Source: Xylanibacter rodentium
Lineage (GTDB): Bacteria; Bacteroidota; Bacteroidia; Bacteroidales; Bacteroidaceae
Length of the DNA stretch: 64,000 nucleotides
Reading direction: 5' to 3'
Assembly (NCBI RefSeq): GCF_013166575.1
Contig: NZ_JABKKE010000009.1
Span: 62,001 to 126,000 of the forward strand
The notes under the pieces are model-generated. The model saw only the letters and a list, made by a program, of their open reading frames with translations. It made no database searches and was not told the DNA's origin. A program made the position numbers and the translations under genes. Positions 1 through 7,480 of this stretch are shown here, in pieces (the first letter of the stretch is position 1; the number at the start of each line of letters is the position of its first letter).

Positions 1-829
1 TGTTCGTGTCCTTGCCGAAATGACGCAGGAGGTCTATCGTGTCACGCCACATAGAGCCGTTGGCAATGGTGTAGCCATTTCGGATACATATCTTCAAGGA
101 TGCCCAATACTCTACGATATTGAAAGAGTGGTATATATAGTAACGCAACATGGGATATTGCCCTGCCTTCAACAGCGTTTCGGCTCGGCAGTCGGAAAGT
201 ATGGCTTTGAAAAGGTCGTAAGGCAGGATGTTGTGATAATCACCCTTGAAGCCGTTGCGTTTCACTTCGGGTATGAAACGCTGTCGGGGGTAGGTGCATA
301 CCGGATTTATGTCGTATGCCCGAAATTCTCCATTCTTGCGTACCTCCATGTCGCTGTATTCATTCCATAGGTCGTAATAGAACAAGGACATGCCACGCAA
401 TCGGGCAACGGTCGTTGTCTTGCCGTCGGGGGCAATCCACCTCTGCACCACTTCAAAGATGGAATATTCGGCTGGCTGCCCTGCCTTGTATCGTGACTTG
501 ACGGAAAAGAAGCGTATCACTTGGTATTGCTTGCAGGTGGTGACGATGGAGAAATACTCCATATCGCTGAAAACACTCTTTCGGGTGCGTAATGTTTCCA
601 ACTCCATGCCGCAACGGGGGCAGGTGCATCCGCAAATGGTATCTGCAAGGTCGTGGTCGCTTTTCCACGAATGTCCGCACTCGGTGCAGATGTTCGTGCC
701 GTCTGCCCTTTTGATGGCGTAATGCTTGAAGCAATGGCGGAAAGCGTATGCCCTTTGTTCTTCGGTCAATCTCGGTAGTCGCTTGCTCAAACGTGCGACT
801 TCCTGCTGTATGCGTGTTCTCGGTTTCAT
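1..829 (-). CDS. PcfJ-like mobile-element protein (3' part missing)
   Basis: The frame starts at an ATG two bases downstream of the PcfK-like stop and stays open to the window edge, so about 276 codons of the N-terminal part are visible. Residues 48-73 carry clustered cysteines (CTECGH, then CGCTCPRCG), which look like zinc knuckles. The following sequence (YFSIVTTCKQYQVIRFF and a YDLWNEYSDMEVRKNGEF stretch) resembles PcfJ-like proteins of Firmicutes and Bacteroides conjugative elements, whose biochemical role is unknown. The pairing and order with the PcfK-like gene just upstream is typical and supports the call. The long open frame on the opposite strand in the same interval is a shadow. 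Confidence is good for family, none for function. Confidence 0.75.
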   Translation of the reverse strand, partial: MKPRTRIQQEVARLSKRLPRLTEEQRAYAFRHCFKHYAIKRADGTNICTECGHSWKSDHDLADTICGCTCPRCGMELETLRTRKSVFSDMEYFSIVTTCKQYQVIRFFSVKSRYKAGQPAEYSIFEVVQRWIAPDGKTTTVARLRGMSLFYYDLWNEYSDMEVRKNGEFRAYDINPVCTYPRQRFIPEVKRNGFKGDYHNILPYDLFKAILSDCRAETLLKAGQYPMLRYYIYHSFNIVEYWASLKICIRNGYTIANGSMWRDTIDLLRHFGKDTN

Positions 830-831
830 AA

Positions 832-1242
832 TCAGAAGTCAAATAGTGATGGTTCAACTTTGGTTTCTTTCTTCGCTGTTGGCTTGTTGCGGTTCTGCAA
901 CTTGCGGAGTTCCTCGTCTTGGTATTGTCGGATAGCGTTCTGCCGTGCTTCCGCCTTTTCCTCCGCTGTGAGTTCCACCACATGGTTCACGGCTACCTTG
1001 CATTGGATAGGTTCGCCCACCTCTACCTCGTTCTCGTCATAGTAGTGGACGGCTTGTCCGTATATCTCTCCGTCCGTGAAGCCGTTGCAACCGCTTTTCT
1101 GCACATAGTTCAGAATGTAGGTCACGCAATCGTCTATGTTCTTGGCTGGGTTGCGGTAGTTCTTCGCAAAGAGCGCATCTTCGGCTGCACGCTGCTCCAA
1201 GTACATCTGTATCGTTCTTTTGAAATGTTCTGTTCCTTTCAT
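832..1242 (-). CDS. PcfK-like protein
   Basis: 136 residues. The N-terminal half (MKGTEHFKRTIQMYLEQRA, then a CVTYILNYVQKSGCNGFTD stretch) is characteristic of PcfK-like proteins of Bacteroides conjugative transposons. The C-terminal third is charged and low in complexity (EEKAEARQNAIRQYQDEE) and ends PSLFDF, which suggests a disordered tail. The PLFDF-like end also resembles a clamp-binding peptide, but that is only a resemblance. It lies two bases upstream of the PcfJ-like gene, so the two are surely co-transcribed. The start sits directly after the sequence AAAACGACAGCGAT, which is repeated exactly before the next upstream gene. The molecular function of the family is not established. Confidence 0.8.
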   Translation of the reverse strand: MKGTEHFKRTIQMYLEQRAAEDALFAKNYRNPAKNIDDCVTYILNYVQKSGCNGFTDGEIYGQAVHYYDENEVEVGEPIQCKVAVNHVVELTAEEKAEARQNAIRQYQDEELRKLQNRNKPTAKKETKVEPSLFDF

Positions 1243-1257
1243 ATCGCTGTCGTTTTA

Positions 1258-1854
1258 TCAGTTATACATTTTTCCGTTTCCCAAAAACTCGTAGTCGTTG
1301 GCTGCGCAACTCTCCTCGAAACTCTCCTCGCTGCACTGAAATTCCATATCGTCACGGCACGACTTGAAGAAGCTGTTAAGGCACTTGTCCATAAGGTCGT
1401 ACAGAGTGGTTCGGGTATCGGGGGCTTTCAGAAAGTCGTAGATGGGTCGCAGGATGTCCTCGTCTGCGCAATAGCCTGTCAGTACGCAACAATTATCCGT
1501 GAATACACGGCTTTTGCGCCTTTTCTTGTAATTGCCTTTTAGGTAGTAGGTTCTCGGCTTGAATAGGGTATGCCAATAGTTATTGACGATGTATTTCAGA
1601 AGCCGTATGCCGCAGAGTTCCTCTTCCTCTCCGCTGTAACGTGAGGTGAAGCGGTAGGAATAACGGCACGTGTCGTAACTCCAATCGTTAACTTTGACCT
1701 TGAACACACTTTCAAATGCTTCCAGCGTGTTGCGGTTGTCACTGTCCCATCCGTATTCAAAGGTGTGCAGCCATTCGCTGTATGCGGTTTCTCTCGCTGC
1801 TACGGAGAGTTCGGCTAATTGGAAAAGGTCGTATGTCCTTGTTATCGTTCTCAT
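1258..1854 (-). CDS. Conserved mobile-element protein of unknown function
   Basis: 198 residues with no signal peptide or membrane segment. The opening (TYDLFQLAELSVAARETAYSE) has the pattern 'EL...ARE.A...W' that I recognise from hypothetical proteins of Bacteroides conjugative elements and phages. The rest is rich in Tyr, Cys and acidic residues, and I see no enzymatic motif. It is 15 bases upstream of the PcfK-like gene in the same leftward operon. Its start codon is preceded by the same 17-base initiation sequence as that gene. Function unknown. Confidence 0.65.
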   Translation of the reverse strand: MRTITRTYDLFQLAELSVAARETAYSEWLHTFEYGWDSDNRNTLEAFESVFKVKVNDWSYDTCRYSYRFTSRYSGEEEELCGIRLLKYIVNNYWHTLFKPRTYYLKGNYKKRRKSRVFTDNCCVLTGYCADEDILRPIYDFLKAPDTRTTLYDLMDKCLNSFFKSCRDDMEFQCSEESFEESCAANDYEFLGNGKMYN

Positions 1855-1866
1855 ATCGCTGTCGTT

Positions 1867-2088
1867 TTAGATGGTCTGTTTCAGTATCTCTCTCCAATAG
1901 GTCGGCTCCACCTCGCTCAAAAGGAAGTCTGTAAAGTCCCTCCGTGCGTCCTTGTTCAGTTCTCGGTAGAGTTCACGGAACACGGATATGTTGCCGTTGG
2001 TGTACGTTTCCACCATGTACACGAAGATGTTGTCCACCTCGTAGTATCTGCACTGCTGCGCTGCCGTTTTGCTGCTTCTCTTTGCCAT
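1867..2088 (-). CDS. Small conserved mobile-element protein
   Basis: 73 residues, starting MAKRSSKTAAQQ. I chose the ATG at 2088 because an upstream extension would run through the neighbouring gene in another frame. The protein is soluble and charged with a C-terminal WREILKQTI. I recognise no domain. It lies 12 bases upstream of the 198-residue gene and 11 bases downstream of the small membrane protein, so it belongs to the same compact leftward operon. Function unknown. Confidence 0.55.
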   Translation of the reverse strand: MAKRSSKTAAQQCRYYEVDNIFVYMVETYTNGNISVFRELYRELNKDARRDFTDFLLSEVEPTYWREILKQTI

Positions 2089-2099
2089 GTCGGTAGGGG

Positions 2100-2315
2100 T
2101 TAAAGGGTGAATAACCAAAGGATGAAGCCGAAGAAGGCGATTGTGGAAAGGGTAGCCACGATTACGCCTATCGCCACTCGGAACATTCCGTTTACAATCT
2201 CTGCTATGATGCCCCAAAGGATGCCGAACACCCCGAAGGCGGTGCGTATTATCAAGCTGCATATCGCCAACCCGATGTATTGCGCAGTTTGTCTGAAATT
2301 TGCCGTTTCCGTCAT
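2100..2315 (-). CDS. Small membrane protein of the mobile element
   Basis: 71 residues, almost all hydrophobic after the first twelve: one segment around residues 13-33 and a second around 45-70, so two transmembrane helices are likely. It is the first gene of the leftward operon, and the 1.4 kb upstream is gene-free. The start is preceded by AAACAGCGAAGAT, a variant of the initiation sequence seen before two other genes of this operon. Small membrane proteins of this kind are common in Bacteroides conjugative transposons. No function can be assigned. Confidence 0.6.
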   Translation of the reverse strand: MTETANFRQTAQYIGLAICSLIIRTAFGVFGILWGIIAEIVNGMFRVAIGVIVATLSTIAFFGFILWLFTL

Positions 2316-2464
2316 ATCTTCGCTGTTTTTGATTTTTTTAATGTGGATTCAAGAGCTGAGGGAGTTGAGTTTCAAACTATCTTATCTGCCTCTCGTTTAT
2401 CCGACATTTTTTTAATGCGTCTTTCTGTCGCATCGGTCGTTTTCGTTTCGGGTGCTTAAAAAGG

Positions 2465-2568
2465 TAGGGATTAGGGAATGCAAGGTTTTTCGGGAAAAAT
2501 ACTACCCGCAGGGTTGGAGATTTTTTCCGAAAACAGGAGGCTTGACCTTGCATTCCCGTCCAATCCCG
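2465..2568. repeat. Long imperfect inverted repeat
   Basis: The sequence GGGAATGCAAGGT near 2474 recurs as its complement ACCTTGCATTCCC near 2543. The inner arms (TTTTTCGGGAAAAA and TTTTTTCCGAAAA) also pair, and outer GGGATT/AATCCC pairs too. The whole can fold into a long hairpin with a small central loop. Such structures occur at transfer origins and at ends of mobile elements. Which of these it is cannot be told here. Confidence 0.6.
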
Positions 2569-2764
2569 GAATTACCTTTGCGCCCAGAACGGAAATGACT
2601 GCCTGATGCGGCTCACTGAAAGACGCGAAAATGGAGGTAAACGGAAGTGGAGGCAGATTGGACAGGAAAACTTCAAAAGAGAAATCCGTAAAAAAGGGAT
2701 AATGCCAAAAAGAAAAGGGACACTGCCGGAAGCGTGAAACCGGGCAAACCACCGGCAAGGAAGT

Positions 2765-2814
2765 ATGATTTTATATGTCTGGCCGAGCGTGTCCGGTCTG
2801 ACGGATAAAATCAT
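2765..2814. repeat. 10 bp perfect inverted repeat
   Basis: ATGATTTTAT at 2765-2774 is repeated as ATAAAATCAT at 2805-2814, separated by a 30 bp GC-rich spacer. It lies in the gene-free part of the element. Role unknown. Confidence 0.5.
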
Positions 2815-3134
2815 TCTTCCCGGTTTGCCTGCCGTGTATGACGGCTTGTTCCATTCATGGATCGGGCGGTCAGACACGGCTTTCCGCTTACGGCTCAAAG
2901 GAACAGCGGAAAAAGAAAAATCGTCAGAAACCCGTAAAAGCACCTCTTTGGCATAAGCACAAAAGAAATAGGCCTTGCATCATCAGTCTAAACTGTTGTT
3001 TAGGCGTGAGGCAAAGCCCTTTTCTTCGCTTATGCGGCAGTCGGCATACGTTCGTTCAAAATCCTTTTGTACGATGGTGTGCCGACGGATAAAATTGCTT
3101 TTACGGAAAAACTTGTATGAGAAGAAAAAAATTA

Positions 3135-3168
3135 GGGAGATTCATTTCAAAATCTCCCGTTTTATTGT
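3135..3168 (+). terminator. Hairpin followed by T-rich tract
   Basis: GGGAGATT (3135-3142) pairs with AATCTCCC (3151-3158) across an 8-base loop, followed by GTTTTATTGTT. It is terminator-like for a rightward transcript, but no gene ends here, so it may act in a leader. Confidence 0.45.
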
Positions 3169-3337
3169 TACTTTTGCATACGAAGAGTTCTTTGAAGGTT
3201 ACGCAACGCGCAGAAGGATGACGCAGTAGATAACTAACTAAATCGTAACCTATTACTATCATGAGCAATTAACCTACGCTCAGTTCCAATAAATTACACT
3301 CTTTTCGTAACTTCTTCATACAAGTATTCCATAAAAT

Positions 3338-3360
3338 ACGCCAAACGTTCCGTTTGGCGT
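3338..3360. repeat. 10 bp stem with 3-base loop
   Basis: ACGCCAAACG (3338-3347), TTC, CGTTTGGCGT (3351-3360) is a perfect short hairpin or operator-like dyad. It lies just left of the GTACATTTGC motif and of the promoter of the candidate small RNA. Confidence 0.6.
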
Positions 3361-3369
3361 CAAATCCTA

Positions 3370-3401
3370 TTTGTACATTTGCATACTTTTACTTAATTTT
3401 G
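3370..3401 (+). promoter_or_regulatory. Bacteroidota-type promoter TTTG-N20-TAATTTTG
   Basis: TTTG at 3370-3373 and TAATTTTG at 3394-3401 are 20 bases apart, matching the Bacteroides -33/-7 consensus. The start would fall near 3408. A dyad, ATAcTTGTACA-AAA-TGTACAAaTAT (3412-3436), lies at the predicted start and could be an operator. Confidence 0.5.
3373..3382 (+). other. Candidate attachment core GTACATTTGC
   Basis: The ten bases fit GTAnnTTTGC, the core recognised by IntDOT-family tyrosine recombinases of CTnDOT/ERL elements. It is placed where element-type genes give way to chromosomal-looking genes. The same ten bases also occur at 28891-28900 as an ordinary promoter box, so the motif alone is weak evidence. 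Confidence 0.3.
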
Positions 3402-3407
3402 CAATAT

Positions 3408-3556
3408 AAACATACTTGTACAAAATGTACAAATATATGTTTCATTATTGAAATCATAACGGGGAATGATATAATAAACACAATATGCAGAAGCGATGAA
3501 AGATACACATTGGGCAAGCCTCATAAAACCCGATAATCCTTTCATCGCTTTTTTTA
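3408..3556 (+). ncRNA. Candidate small structured RNA
   Basis: About 150 bases run from the predicted start downstream of a good promoter to a terminator. AAGCGATGAAAG (3491-3502) pairs perfectly with CTTTCATCGCTT (3539-3550), followed by TTTTTATTTT. Inside the 36-base loop, ATTGGG (3509-3514) pairs with CCCGAT (3529-3534) with one wobble, which gives a two-tier stem. Only trivially short frames start after the promoter. No known RNA family is recognised. Confidence 0.4.
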
Positions 3557-3668
3557 TTTTGGAATAACACAAATCAAACAAATCACTAAACTTCAAGAAT
3601 TAATGGCAAATTATAAAGCCAAAAGTAAAAAACATCCGCAAAAGCATCCCTATTTGAATAAAATAACA

Positions 3669-3676
3669 TACCTTTG
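3669..3676 (+). promoter_or_regulatory. -7 box TACCTTTG of the propeller lipoprotein gene
   Basis: TACCTTTG lies 37 bases upstream of the ATG at 3714, a normal distance for a Bacteroidota promoter. No clear TTTG at the -33 position is seen. Confidence 0.5.
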
Positions 3677-3713
3677 CACTATAATCTGAGTTTTACATGA
3701 TAACGCAAAAAGA

Positions 3714-6700
3714 ATGACACGATTAAATCTGATTACGCCATTGATATTATTACTGTTGGCAATGGCAGGCTGTAATAAAAACGAACAACATAAAACCATC
3801 GGAGAGAAAGAATTTTACTTCGACGAACAATTAGCCTCAATCTCAACTGACGGCGACTCTGGATGTTGGATTGGCAGTGGCACTGGAGATATATGGTATA
3901 TCGGTGACCACGTTCAAAGATCATACAATATAGGCACTGACAGAATATACAAGGTTGCTGCAGACAGAAGAGAGCCGGGACTAGTGAAATACTGGCTCGG
4001 AATACGAAATTCGGGACTGCAAAAAAGAATAGTTGCAGACGGACATCCCACATTGCTCAACAAATACAGAATTCCGGTAAAAGGCTACAGCTACTCCGTT
4101 TATGATATCCTCGTTACAGACGACATGATATATGCCGCCACAAGCCAAGGACTCTACGGTCTGAAAATGGGAAACGACACACTGACACCACTATATCCGG
4201 GAGAAGACAGTGAGACCGTGCGTACGGGACGCCCGTTTATGACACACAACATCTGCCGCTGTGGCAATAGTTGTGTTGTTGTGGCATCACAATACGGCAT
4301 GATACGCATAGACCTGGCAACAAGACAGGTAACCGTGAAACACGAGGGAGAAAGAATATACAATGTCTCTGTAGCCGACAACAAGATATATGCAATCTCA
4401 GACAACAAACTGTATATTGACGCCCCTGACGGAACAACACTTGAAGTAGTGCCGCTCAAATTCTCGGCCCATGTACACCACAAAGTCGGCAAGACACACT
4501 ATTTCATTGATGGCGGCCACGTAGTTCTGAGCGAAAACCTGCACGACTTCGTTCCTGTCACACTGCGCCGTAAAGTTCCACAGTATTGCAACAACGTCAT
4601 AAGCACAGAAGGACGCAAGGGCTTCACACTGATGCTCACCGACAATGCTTTGTGGCGCATACCACATCACACAGGCATTTTCAATGTGACGGGCGAAATT
4701 CTTGCTGCCTGCACCGACGGTACAAACCTGTATTACGTAAACTCCGCCAACGAAATATACCGGCAGGACTGCAACGACTCCGTTGCCACAAAAATCTACA
4801 ATCTGCCCGGAGGTGAAACCGTAGGCAAACTGATGACCGCCGGCGGAAACCTGTTCTACATCAGCAACCAGCGCAAGGTAGTACGTCTGGACATACACAA
4901 CACATTCCTTCAAAACGAGATTATGACCACATCCAAAGTCATATACGATGCCCCGACAAAAATCACGGCCTCATATGCCAAAGAGACGGAAAACGGCTAT
5001 ACGATATATGTGGGCATACACGACGAACTGGTATGCATTGACAATGACAACCGTATAAATACTGTCAGATGTATGAGCGGCAAGTACATTACGGCATTCT
5101 ATTCGGCACCCGGTTCAAACACTATCTATATCTCTACACTCAACAAAGGTGTGTTCTGCGGATGCGATAACAACTTCAAGCTAATCAGCAACACCCAGGA
5201 CAACCACTTCATACGCGATATCGCCGTCACCAGCGAGCATATACCGCTCATGATGATGCTGACCAACCATCATCTAATACTCAACGAGTTCAACGACACC
5301 ACCGAAACAAAAGGCTTCAACAGACTTCTGTATGTAAACGACACTTTGTTCTATACCATGCCCGAACACGGCATACAGCAGTACTTGATAAACAACGGCC
5401 AGGCGGTATTGACGAAAGAAGACTTCACCGACATACGGTTCAATCCGAATGCCTCCTTCGTGCTTGACGGGAAAGTATATTTAGGCTCTGACATCGGAGT
5501 GTTAAAGATAGACCCGTTCAATGCCAACGCCACTAAATGGATCATTTTCAACTCCAATGTGTCAGATATTCGCATGGCACTCATCACCGGCAGTTTTGTC
5601 CTGATACTGATTATTACAACATTAGTGGCATACAGACGCAAAAAGGCGGCCCACCGCAAGATGATACGCATGCAGATAGACGACCTGCACAAACGCCTGG
5701 AAGGTCTGAGTGCAATCACCGGACTTGACAACGGCAACGACAAGGTAAACATCGATACCCTGAAGAAAGAACTGGAGCAACTCTGCGTGAACCACAAGAA
5801 CATAAACGAACAGATTACGATGATGTCGGAAAAGATAATGCAGACCAACCGCAACATCGGCATAAAGCTATCCAAACTTCTCAACAAGCAGATAGAACAG
5901 ATTGCACAATTCGACGCATATGAAATGCCGACACTGATAGAAGAATCGCACGAAGCTGAGGCTACAGACAATACCGAATACATTATGCAACAGGTAGTTA
6001 AAAACGAGAAATGGCTCACTATGTTCACCACGGAGACAGAACGATTGGAAGAATACCGCAGAAATGTTGAAGGAACAATAATGATAGAAGGTGTGACAGA
6101 CATCATGGTCAGCCAACTGGCCGAACTCACAGAAAGCATACGCCACAAGAAACTGTCCGAACTGCGTGAAGACATCAGACAGCTTGACCGTCAATACAGA
6201 TATCTGTTCAGCCGTGACGCCCTGAAAAAGGCCGAACAATACATCACAACCCGCAGAGAAAAGATTGCACCAATGGCCGAGACAGACGAAGTGGCCGCCG
6301 CCCTCGTAACACACATAGACCGACAGATAGCCGGAATGGGCTCAAAAGACCGGATCGAGATGTTACGCGAACTGTACCTTACAGACTGCCGCATCAATCA
6401 AATGCTGATACGAAAGGAGATTGCGGATAACATACGGGAATACACCGAACTGCGCGAATCGGTAATAAGTGAGAACGAAAAACGCGTTGTAAAGAAGTTC
6501 GACACAAAACTCGAACTCGAAATCGCCGACCACACATCGTTCATCACCGAGAACATCGAGCGTCTCATTGCCAGCTTCTACCGCTATATGGAAAAGACCG
6601 ACAAGGAGATAATGAACACGGTCCTTAAGTTTCCCAACCTTTCGGCGCAATCACCCAAGGTTCTCGTACTGCTCATTGCCGATGCAAAAGTAAAACGTGT

Positions 6701-6857
6701 TTGCCTGCCCGGAATACTCGGCATGTTCGGCAACATGAACCCTGTGATAAGCCGGCTGATAAACAACAGGCTGAAACCGGGACAGGACCTGCTGAAAGAA
6801 TATGCCGAGAAACATCCCACAAGTATGGTATGCTACATTCTTAAACTGACAGAGTGA
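3714..6857 (+). CDS. Propeller lipoprotein with membrane anchor and cytoplasmic coiled coil
   Basis: 1047 residues. It opens with a lipoprotein-type signal (LILLLLAMAGC). Residues ~30-600 contain recurring short beta-type repeats (for example DDMIYAATSQGLYGL and DNKIYAISDNKLY), as in the periplasmic propeller sensors of Bacteroides hybrid two-component systems. One transmembrane helix follows at ~618-640 (LITGSFVLILIITTLVAY, then positive charges). Residues ~645-990 are highly charged and predicted coiled coil. The last ~60 residues (SPKVLVLLIADAKVK, then a CLPGILGMFGN stretch) form a compact end domain I cannot name. I see no histidine kinase H-box or ATP site, receiver domain or AraC-type helix-turn-helix. 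A signal from the periplasm would have to reach an unknown partner through the coiled coil. The gene stands alone with its own promoter. Confidence 0.6.
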   Translation: MTRLNLITPLILLLLAMAGCNKNEQHKTIGEKEFYFDEQLASISTDGDSGCWIGSGTGDIWYIGDHVQRSYNIGTDRIYKVAADRREPGLVKYWLGIRNSGLQKRIVADGHPTLLNKYRIPVKGYSYSVYDILVTDDMIYAATSQGLYGLKMGNDTLTPLYPGEDSETVRTGRPFMTHNICRCGNSCVVVASQYGMIRIDLATRQVTVKHEGERIYNVSVADNKIYAISDNKLYIDAPDGTTLEVVPLKFSAHVHHKVGKTHYFIDGGHVVLSENLHDFVPVTLRRKVPQYCNNVISTEGRKGFTLMLTDNALWRIPHHTGIFNVTGEILAACTDGTNLYYVNSANEIYRQDCNDSVATKIYNLPGGETVGKLMTAGGNLFYISNQRKVVRLDIHNTFLQNEIMTTSKVIYDAPTKITASYAKETENGYTIYVGIHDELVCIDNDNRINTVRCMSGKYITAFYSAPGSNTIYISTLNKGVFCGCDNNFKLISNTQDNHFIRDIAVTSEHIPLMMMLTNHHLILNEFNDTTETKGFNRLLYVNDTLFYTMPEHGIQQYLINNGQAVLTKEDFTDIRFNPNASFVLDGKVYLGSDIGVLKIDPFNANATKWIIFNSNVSDIRMALITGSFVLILIITTLVAYRRKKAAHRKMIRMQIDDLHKRLEGLSAITGLDNGNDKVNIDTLKKELEQLCVNHKNINEQITMMSEKIMQTNRNIGIKLSKLLNKQIEQIAQFDAYEMPTLIEESHEAEATDNTEYIMQQVVKNEKWLTMFTTETERLEEYRRNVEGTIMIEGVTDIMVSQLAELTESIRHKKLSELREDIRQLDRQYRYLFSRDALKKAEQYITTRREKIAPMAETDEVAAALVTHIDRQIAGMGSKDRIEMLRELYLTDCRINQMLIRKEIADNIREYTELRESVISENEKRVVKKFDTKLELEIADHTSFITENIERLIASFYRYMEKTDKEIMNTVLKFPNLSAQSPKVLVLLIADAKVKRVCLPGILGMFGNMNPVISRLINNRLKPGQDLLKEYAEKHPTSMVCYILKLTE

Positions 6858-6899
6858 CATACAAATAAGACATAAACACAGATACCGGGATAAGGACTA

Positions 6900-6965
6900 C
6901 GCGGATTTCCAAGTACACAGATTTTCACATCAGTTGAATAATCATCGTGGAGTTGGAAATCCGCG
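6900..6965. repeat. 13 bp inverted repeat after the propeller gene
   Basis: CGCGGATTTCCAA (6900-6912) recurs as TTGGAAATCCGCG (6953-6965) across a 40-base AT-rich loop. No T-run follows, so it is a weak terminator candidate. It may instead be a degenerate intergenic repeat. Confidence 0.5.
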
Positions 6966-7016
6966 CAGTACGTAAATATCCATACCGTTCCATAACAATC
7001 GTTGGATTTCATCCCC

Positions 7017-7082
7017 CGTTTTCCCGCAATGGCAAAGTTGAAACAAGTTTCACTCTGCTCATTTGACTTGACGAAAACGTTC
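7017..7082 (+). repeat. Dispersed hairpin element, copy 1
   Basis: It shares the frame CGTTTTCCCGC.ATGGCA...ACAAGTTTCA.TCTGC.CAT.TGACTT.ACGAAAACG with copy 2 fifty bases downstream and with copy 3 at 48631-48709. The centre folds as GCAAAGT-t-GAAAC-aa-GTTTC-ACTCTGC, with one mismatch. Confidence 0.7.
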
Positions 7083-7134
7083 AGACTATCAGCTACAGAC
7101 AAGAGGCGGTTTTGTTGTCTTTATGCGTCAAAAT

Positions 7135-7213
7135 GTTCATATTCATGCGCGTTTTCCCGCCATGGCAGAATTTAAACAAGTTTCATTCTGCCCATCTGAC
7201 TTAACGAAACCGT
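7135..7213 (+). repeat. Dispersed hairpin element, copy 2
   Basis: Same element as at 7017-7082 and, inverted, at 48631-48709; the match to the latter begins at GTTCATATTCATGC. The centre folds as GCAGAAT, AAAC, loop aa, GTTT, ATTCTGC. Relative to copy 3 both strands of the stem have changed together. Confidence 0.75.
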
Positions 7214-7373
7214 ATCAATCAGCCTTTAAAACCGTGACATAACAAATCTGCATACAATTTAAGCTCGATTAACCATCCTCACAACCATCTGATTATCATC
7301 AGTTTGCACGTTGTTGCAAATAGTATTGGATTGAAAACAATTTCTTGCAACTTTTTTTTCGGAATGCACATAT

Positions 7374-7381
7374 TAAATTTG
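7374..7381 (+). promoter_or_regulatory. -7 box TAAATTTG upstream of the cysteine-rich protein gene
   Basis: TAAATTTG sits about 100 bases upstream of the ATG at 7481, which implies a leader of roughly 90 bases. Confidence 0.45.
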
Positions 7382-7480
7382 CAACGTCAAAAGCGACATA
7401 CGCCGCAAACGGATTTCCGCTAACGGCAAATATGCTTAGACCGACAATATTGATGTTTATAAACTAAAAAATTACAGCTT

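Larger units (their letters stand above)
2316..3713. other. Gene-free 1.4 kb at the presumed element boundary
   Basis: Open frames here are short, overlap each other on both strands and have no recognisable products. The stretch is instead dense in inverted repeats (separate entries). From about 3.1 kb it becomes AT-rich and contains several TAnnTTTG-type boxes. A three-codon open frame (ATG AGC AAT TAA) lies at 3261-3272, downstream of a TACTTTTG box at 3169-3176. That resembles the short-leader arrangement described upstream of tetQ in CTnDOT-type elements, but no tetQ follows. I read the stretch as the terminal non-coding part of the element running into chromosomal sequence. Confidence 0.5.
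6858..7480. other. 620 bp intergenic region with repeats
   Basis: No plausible gene. It contains a 13 bp inverted repeat (6900-6965), two copies of a short dispersed hairpin element (7017-7082 and 7135-7213) and the promoter of the next gene (7374-7381). Confidence 0.6.

Noticed and set aside
2471..2943. Overlapping frames of 95-123 residues on the minus strand
   Set aside because: Composition is Phe/Pro/Arg-rich without any domain; they follow long inverted repeats and lack start signals.
3169..3272. Identification of the short leader as a tetQ leader
   Set aside because: No tetQ or rte gene follows, and I cannot compare the sequence directly, so only a general resemblance is stated.
3393..3596. 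67-residue minus-strand frame with a hydrophobic centre
   Set aside because: It begins with TTG, has no promoter or ribosome-binding support and lies across the candidate RNA hairpin. Most likely chance.
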